Source: Azophilus sp965199705 (lineage in GTDB: Bacteria > Pseudomonadota > Gammaproteobacteria > Pseudomonadales > Azotimanducaceae). Taken from it: a DNA stretch of 64,000 nt. The stretch covers positions 2,903,633-2,967,632 of the forward strand of contig OZ241359.1 in the NCBI GenBank assembly GCA_965199705.1, read 5' to 3'. The notes beneath the pieces were generated by a model, which saw only the letters and a list, made by a program, of their open reading frames with translations, did not search any database and was not told where the DNA came from. Numbering within the stretch: position 1 is the first letter of the stretch; each line of letters opens with the position of its first letter. This document shows, in pieces, positions 59,935 through 64,000 of this stretch. The translations under genes and the position numbers were made by a program.

Positions 59935-60900
59935 TCAGTGCCCCGAGAGCCGCGCTACGACAGGCGCAAAGGCCTCCATGGCGTCCGCGCCGATCGTCAC
60001 ATAGGAAATGCCGAACGTCTCCCTGCGCCGTTCGAGTTCATCGCCGATGGCGTCAACGCTGCCGACGAGCGCGTGCGGGTGGCGCGCCATCTCCTCCTCC
60101 GGCACCCCGAACATCTGTGCGAAGCCTGCAAGCGCGGGCCCAGGATCGTCCATGACCATCGTGAAGTAGGCGCCGATCTCGATTTCCAGTTCCTCGAACC
60201 TGTCCCCGGCGCCCTCCTTGACCCAACGAATCTTGCGCAGGGTTTCCGCCTCGGTGGAAGTCTGCACGCCATCCGGGCCGATCACGCCACGCCGGTTGTT
60301 GAAATTGAGGCTGACGATGTCCGCTTCCCGGCCCGCCAGCCTCAGCACCTTCGGACTGCCGCCGCCGATCATCAGCGGAGGCTTGGAAACCGGTTTCGGC
60401 AAGCCCTCGAAATCACGCCAGGCGAGCGTATTGTTGCGCACACTGGCGTGCGCATCGCCACGAAACACCTTGACCCCTTCGATTACATCCGCAAGCCGAT
60501 CAATGCGTTGCCCTGGCGGATCGAAGGCCAGGCCGACGGCAGCGTACTCCTCTTGCAGCCAGCCAGCGCCGAGCCCCAGCTCCAGCCGCCCGCCGGAGAG
60601 CCGGTCTATCGTCATGGCCGACTTCACCAGCACCACCGGATTGTGATAGTCGATGCAGAAGACGCGACAGCCGATGTGAATGCGCTCGCTGACCGCCGCC
60701 GCCCAGGTCATCGCCGGAATGGCCGCGAGGTTCTGCACCGGATGATTGGTTTTTTCCAGCGCCGGCCCTGGCCCCAGCAAATGATCCGCCAGATGAAAGG
60801 CGGAATAGCCGAGTCGCTCTGCTGTCTGCACCTGTGCCGTCCATTCCTCCGCCGACTCGGCGTTGAATGACTGCACTCCAAATCGAAAGGGTTTCGCCAT
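59935..60900 (-). CDS. LLM-class (luciferase-like) flavin/F420-dependent oxidoreductase
   Basis: The 321-residue product is a luciferase-like monooxygenase-fold protein of the class often annotated F420-dependent. Visible motifs are FGVQSFNAESAEEWTAQVQT, FHLADHLLGPGPALEKT, DRLSGGRLELGLGAGWLQEE and PPLMIGGGSPKVLRLAGREA DIVSLN. Whether it uses F420 or FMN cannot be read from the sequence; no F420-synthesis gene is in the window. It is the last gene of the minus-strand oxygenase operon, 9 bases after the ThuA-like gene. Confidence 0.85.
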   Translation of the reverse strand: MAKPFRFGVQSFNAESAEEWTAQVQTAERLGYSAFHLADHLLGPGPALEKTNHPVQNLAAIPAMTWAAAVSERIHIGCRVFCIDYHNPVVLVKSAMTIDRLSGGRLELGLGAGWLQEEYAAVGLAFDPPGQRIDRLADVIEGVKVFRGDAHASVRNNTLAWRDFEGLPKPVSKPPLMIGGGSPKVLRLAGREADIVSLNFNNRRGVIGPDGVQTSTEAETLRKIRWVKEGAGDRFEELEIEIGAYFTMVMDDPGPALAGFAQMFGVPEEEMARHPHALVGSVDAIGDELERRRETFGISYVTIGADAMEAFAPVVARLSGH

Positions 60901-60909
60901 GCCATTGCC

Positions 60910-61668
60910 TCAGGTGGCTTCGATTCGCTCAACGCAATAGCGAATGCCGCGCCTCAGCAACTCGTAATAAGCGGCGTGTTGCCAACTGCCACGCTCGATC
61001 TGCGGGTAATAATCCATCACCGGCTGCATGTCGTAGTGGCCGCGACAGTGGCCCAGATTCAGATAGAGCACCTCGCCGTCGCCGACCGGATTGATGTAAT
61101 ACACCGGGCGGGGGTCATCATCCGGCCACTGATTGTGAACCCAGGTTCCGGTGTCGCCGGTAAAGCGGGTTTCCAGCAGGTGATGCAGCTTCCCGTGGAT
61201 GCGGCACAGATACAACTCGTCGTCCGTCTCAAAAGGCTCTATGCCGCGCACCAGTTCATGCTCTGGATCAGCAATGGTCACCCGAAACGGCTGGATCGGC
61301 GGGTGCGACAGAAACTGGGTGCCGAGGGTTTGCATCAGTATCGGCGCCGTTTCCGGCGCGTCCACCCGCCCGTCATCCAGAAACTTGAGAATCGAGTTGG
61401 TGCCATGCAGTGCGAACCAGCGCCGGCCTGAAGCGATGTAGTCCCGCAGGGCCACCTGCTCCGACTCCTCCGGCACAAGATCACAGGTGTAGGTGATGAG
61501 GAAATCGGACGCCTGTATGCCGGCAATGTCGTGATAATCCGGCGCCACGGAAACGCGGATTCGCTCATCCTCCGCCAGCAGCTTCAACAACTCCAGGCGG
61601 GCGAAGTCGATATCGTGATACTTGCCCGCCGCCACCAGATAGACGCTGACGCGTTGACGCTCTGCCAT
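60910..61668 (-). CDS. ThuA-like (glutamine-amidotransferase-fold) domain protein
   Basis: The 252-residue protein resembles ThuA-like proteins with a class I amidotransferase fold: VSVYLVAAGKYHDIDFARLE, SDFLITYTCDLVPEESEQVA, GRRWFALHGTNSI and GDGEVLYLNLGHCRGHYDMQ. The Cys nucleophile of true amidotransferases is not evident, as in other ThuA members. Related proteins are linked to sugar use, but this gene sits in an oxygenase operon, 4 bases after the SDR gene, so its role here is unknown. Confidence 0.8.
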   Translation of the reverse strand: MAERQRVSVYLVAAGKYHDIDFARLELLKLLAEDERIRVSVAPDYHDIAGIQASDFLITYTCDLVPEESEQVALRDYIASGRRWFALHGTNSILKFLDDGRVDAPETAPILMQTLGTQFLSHPPIQPFRVTIADPEHELVRGIEPFETDDELYLCRIHGKLHHLLETRFTGDTGTWVHNQWPDDDPRPVYYINPVGDGEVLYLNLGHCRGHYDMQPVMDYYPQIERGSWQHAAYYELLRRGIRYCVERIEAT

Positions 61669-61672
61669 GGCG

Positions 61673-62431
61673 CTAGAACTGAATGCGCTTGGTGAAGCCG
61701 CCGTCGATCACGATATTGGCGCCCGTGGTGTAGGCGCCCAATGGGCTTGCCAGCAGGGCAATCTGAGCCGCGACTTCCTCCGCACGGCCCATCCTCCCCA
61801 CCGGGATGTCAGCCACCGTGGCGTCGTAGAAGGGGGTCATGTGCTGCTTGATGTTGTCCCAGGCGCCGCCCTCGATCATGATCGGGCCAGGAGAAATGGC
61901 GTTGACGCGAATGCCGGCCGGGCCCAGATCCTGAGCCAGCGCCCCGGAGTAGTTGAGCAATGCCGCCTTCATGGCGTTGTAGGAGCGGGCGCCGATGAAC
62001 TTCTCCAGCGCTGCGGTGGTGGAAATCACCAGGATGCTGGCGTTATCGGAGTTTTCCAGGTGTGGCTTCGCCGCTTCCACCATGCGCAGCGTGCCAAGCA
62101 CGTCATATTCGAAGTTGGCGCGCCAATCCTTTTCTTCCGTACCGTTGCCCCCGGAAACATTGGACACGATGTGGTCGATGCCGCCGAGGGCTTCGGCCGA
62201 GGCAGCCACCCAGCCCTTGAGCGCATCACCGTCGCCGACGTCGAGCGCCTGCCCGAAGGCTGTAACGCCCTGGCTCGACAAGGCGGCCACGGCTTCATCC
62301 ACCTGCTCGGCGTTGCGCGCGCAGATTGCAACATTGCAGCCTTCCGCCGCCATGCGCTCGGCGATGGCTCGACCGATGCCCCGGGACCCCCCGGTTATCA
62401 GGCACTTGTTTCCCTTCAGTTGCAGATCCAT
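61673..62431 (-). CDS. Short-chain dehydrogenase/reductase (SDR)
   Basis: This classical SDR has the NAD(P)-binding GGSRGIGRAIAERMAAEG near residues 14-31, the NVSGG motif in place of NNAG, a Ser in ILVISTTAALEKFIG and the catalytic pair in SYNAMKAAL. NAISPGPIMIEGG and a GGFTKRIQF end complete the fold. The 252-residue enzyme could oxidise a diol or alcohol made by the oxygenase encoded upstream. It lies 35 bases after the Rieske ferredoxin gene. Confidence 0.9.
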   Translation of the reverse strand: MDLQLKGNKCLITGGSRGIGRAIAERMAAEGCNVAICARNAEQVDEAVAALSSQGVTAFGQALDVGDGDALKGWVAASAEALGGIDHIVSNVSGGNGTEEKDWRANFEYDVLGTLRMVEAAKPHLENSDNASILVISTTAALEKFIGARSYNAMKAALLNYSGALAQDLGPAGIRVNAISPGPIMIEGGAWDNIKQHMTPFYDATVADIPVGRMGRAEEVAAQIALLASPLGAYTTGANIVIDGGFTKRIQF

Positions 62432-62466
62432 GAGTTTCCTCCAGTTGTTATCGAATCAAGCCAGCC

Positions 62467-62811
62467 TCACATTATCTGGCCAAATCTTGGCGGCTGCCGG
62501 CGGTCGGCGCCGGAGACGTCAACATGCACCCGGCCACCTTCCAGCTGTACGGGAAAGCTGGTGACCGCCTTGCTGGCGGGTGGCCCGAGACAGTCGCCGG
62601 TGCGTACGTCAAAACGGCCGCCGTGCAGCGGGCAGCGCACTTCATGGCCCCGCAAGGCGCCGACGTGCAGCGCCTGCCGCGCGTGGCTGCACTCATTGTG
62701 CAAGGCGTAATAGCGACCTTCCACCTGACATATCAACACAGACACGCCATCCACCTGGCAGGCGGCCATCTCCCCCTCCGCCACCGCGGCCATCGCCAGG
62801 GCCGGAGTCAC
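62467..62811 (-). CDS. Rieske [2Fe-2S] ferredoxin-like protein
   Basis: The 114-residue protein is a stand-alone Rieske domain with the cluster ligands in NECSHARQALHVG and RCPLHGGRFDVRTGDCLGPP. Such ferredoxins pass electrons to ring-hydroxylating oxygenases. It starts at GTG 62811, three bases after the oxygenase stop, and is surely co-transcribed. No reductase gene is visible in the window; it may lie further upstream or elsewhere. Confidence 0.92.
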   Translation of the reverse strand: MTPALAMAAVAEGEMAACQVDGVSVLICQVEGRYYALHNECSHARQALHVGALRGHEVRCPLHGGRFDVRTGDCLGPPASKAVTSFPVQLEGGRVHVDVSGADRRQPPRFGQIM

Positions 62812-62814
62812 CGA

Positions 62815-64000
62815 CTATATCCAGCGGATCGGGTCGCGCTGCAGGTAGTCGTCAATCGTCTTGTGGAAATGCCGTATGCGAAGTTCCTGGCTGGAAATCC
62901 ACAGCCCCCGGTAGCCAGCGGAATTCATGCCTGCCTGGACCATGGCCAGATTGGAGGCATCCTGATCAAGCACCTCGCCGATGGATTGTTCACCATGCTT
63001 GAACTGCTCGTGCCTGGGCCGGGGCGGCGGCTCCTGGCCTGCCGGAAACAGGGAGTAGTTCTGCAGATCGTAATACATCTTGTTCGGGTCGGTTTCGTGC
63101 GGCCGCTGGCGGAAAATCATCACGCTGTTGCAGTGAATGTTCATCGTGATGTTGGGAAAGATCAGATAGTGGTAGTCATCCGAGAGCTGATCGTCGTTCA
63201 GGTCGCTGAAATCGAACCCCATGCCGCCGGCGATCTTGCGCCAGTTGAGCTGCACCGCCCGGCGCACGCCCAGGCCATCGCCGGAGTAGCTGTCCGGGTC
63301 AAGCAGGTTCATGCGCATGTAGTCCTTCAGCTCTTCGGTGAGCAGCGTGCCATCCTCGATATGCGTGCTGACGCAGCCGAACGGAATCAGATAGCGATTG
63401 TGACGTTCGTAGCAGTCAATCTGCACGTCCATGTCTTCCAGCATCGTGGTGAGCTGAGGATGGGTGCCGAACACGTGATAGGTCTCATTGAAGGCATCAA
63501 CCGAGGTTTTCCAGTTGCAGTCCCACTCCACGGTGACGTCGTTGACCAGGGTCATGCGATCAAAGTGATAGGGATCAAGGTGCTGCGGGATCATGCCGAG
63601 GTAGTCGCGCAGCGGCTCGGCGTTCGGATTCAGGCTGAACCAGACCCAGCCGCCCCAGGCTTCGCAGGGCAGGCGCACGATGGACAACTTGTCGCAGGGC
63701 GCGCCTTGTGGAAAGGTCTCGGCGTCGGGCACATGAATCAGTTCACCGCGCAGGTTGTACTCCCAGAGATGGTAGGAACAGCGGAAGGTCTCGGTATTGC
63801 CGCTGGCGCCGTAGGCCACCTGATTGCCCCGGTGCGAGCAAACGTTGTAGAAGGCGTTGTACTGGTGGTTTTCATCCTTGGTGATGACGATGTTTTCCTT
63901 GCCGATCCGGGTGGTGATGTAGTCTCCCGGATTACGCAGGTCGCCTTCCCAGGCGCCCATCAACCAGACCTTGGTCCACAGCCTGTCCCACTCCTGGCGC
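62815..64000 (-). CDS. Ring-hydroxylating (Rieske non-haem iron) oxygenase alpha subunit, 5' end cut by window
   Basis: The reading frame runs off the right edge (visible start region REWDRLWTKVWLMGAWEG type), so the N-terminus is missing. The Rieske ligands are CSHRGNQVAYG and FRCSYHLWEY; the catalytic iron triad region is SVDAFNETYHVFGTHPQ with Glu/His spacing typical of the family and an acidic residue expected later (DQDASNLAMVQAGM). Substrate cannot be told; similar enzymes attack aromatic or steroid-like rings. It is the first visible gene of a five-gene minus-strand operon. Confidence 0.93.
   Translation of the reverse strand, partial: RQEWDRLWTKVWLMGAWEGDLRNPGDYITTRIGKENIVITKDENHQYNAFYNVCSHRGNQVAYGASGNTETFRCSYHLWEYNLRGELIHVPDAETFPQGAPCDKLSIVRLPCEAWGGWVWFSLNPNAEPLRDYLGMIPQHLDPYHFDRMTLVNDVTVEWDCNWKTSVDAFNETYHVFGTHPQLTTMLEDMDVQIDCYERHNRYLIPFGCVSTHIEDGTLLTEELKDYMRMNLLDPDSYSGDGLGVRRAVQLNWRKIAGGMGFDFSDLNDDQLSDDYHYLIFPNITMNIHCNSVMIFRQRPHETDPNKMYYDLQNYSLFPAGQEPPPRPRHEQFKHGEQSIGEVLDQDASNLAMVQAGMNSAGYRGLWISSQELRIRHFHKTIDDYLQRDPIRWI

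Noticed and set aside
1..64000. CRISPR arrays, rRNA operons, phage attachment sites
   Set aside because: No regularly spaced repeats, rRNA sequence or att-like duplications at a tRNA were seen.

Overview
The window reads as a piece of a GC-rich gammaproteobacterial chromosome. The evidence is gene order: infB-rbfA-truB-rpsO-pnp, nnr-tsaE-ami-mutL-miaA-hfq-hflX, pilBCD, the S10/spc/alpha ribosomal superoperon, uvrA divergent from ssb, nadD-rsfS-mrdA-rodA-mltB-rlpA-dac-lipB, and hemA-prfA-prmC divergent from lolB. Several usual neighbours are absent: fusA/tuf before rpsJ, hflKC after hflX, rlmH between rsfS and mrdA, a ybeD-type gene between dac and lipB, and ispE after lolB. Many genes begin with GTG or TTG. 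Genus cannot be fixed from the sequence; an uncultured marine or host-associated gammaproteobacterium is a guess.

Layout. 1-5.7 kb: translation and RNA-decay operon. 5.8-8.5 kb: prfC and queG on the minus strand. 8.5-16 kb: a tightly overlapping plus-strand operon from the NAD(P)HX repair enzyme to hflX, then a MaoC-type hydratase. 17-22 kb: type IV pilus genes, two prepilins on minus and pilB, pilC, pilD on plus. 22.1-23.5 kb: an accessory AAA/DUF4143 ATPase behind a perfect inverted repeat, followed by a scrap of an IS3-type transposase. 23.6-37.3 kb: 29 genes from rpsJ to rplQ. 37.3-40.2 kb: a decayed SPFH fragment and a compact restriction-modification pair. 40.3-45.4 kb: uvrA, ssb, uppP and a LON-domain protein. 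45.7-55 kb: proline/NAD synthesis and the cell-shape/peptidoglycan operon ending in lipB. 55-59.9 kb: a MoeB/ThiF-like enzyme, prmC, prfA, hemA and lolB. 59.9-64 kb: a minus-strand operon for an oxidative pathway (Rieske oxygenase, Rieske ferredoxin, SDR, ThuA-like protein, luciferase-like oxidoreductase), cut by the right edge.

The most unusual signal is a dispersed repeat found at least five times (near 17.4, 45.45, 45.6, 52.25 and 56.94 kb). Four copies keep a Shine-Dalgarno-like AGGGG followed at fixed distance by ATG-ATY-GCG, so the repeat carries its own translation start. At 52.25 kb it appears to supply the end of mltB and the start and first ~30 residues of RlpA; at 17.4 kb it appears to supply the ribosome-binding site, start codon and first residues of a prepilin. 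The copy at 45.6 kb holds a complete 42-codon ORF that folds as a long imperfect hairpin in DNA. Comparing copies gives both ends of the element and an internally deleted form. I did not recognise this element as a known family.
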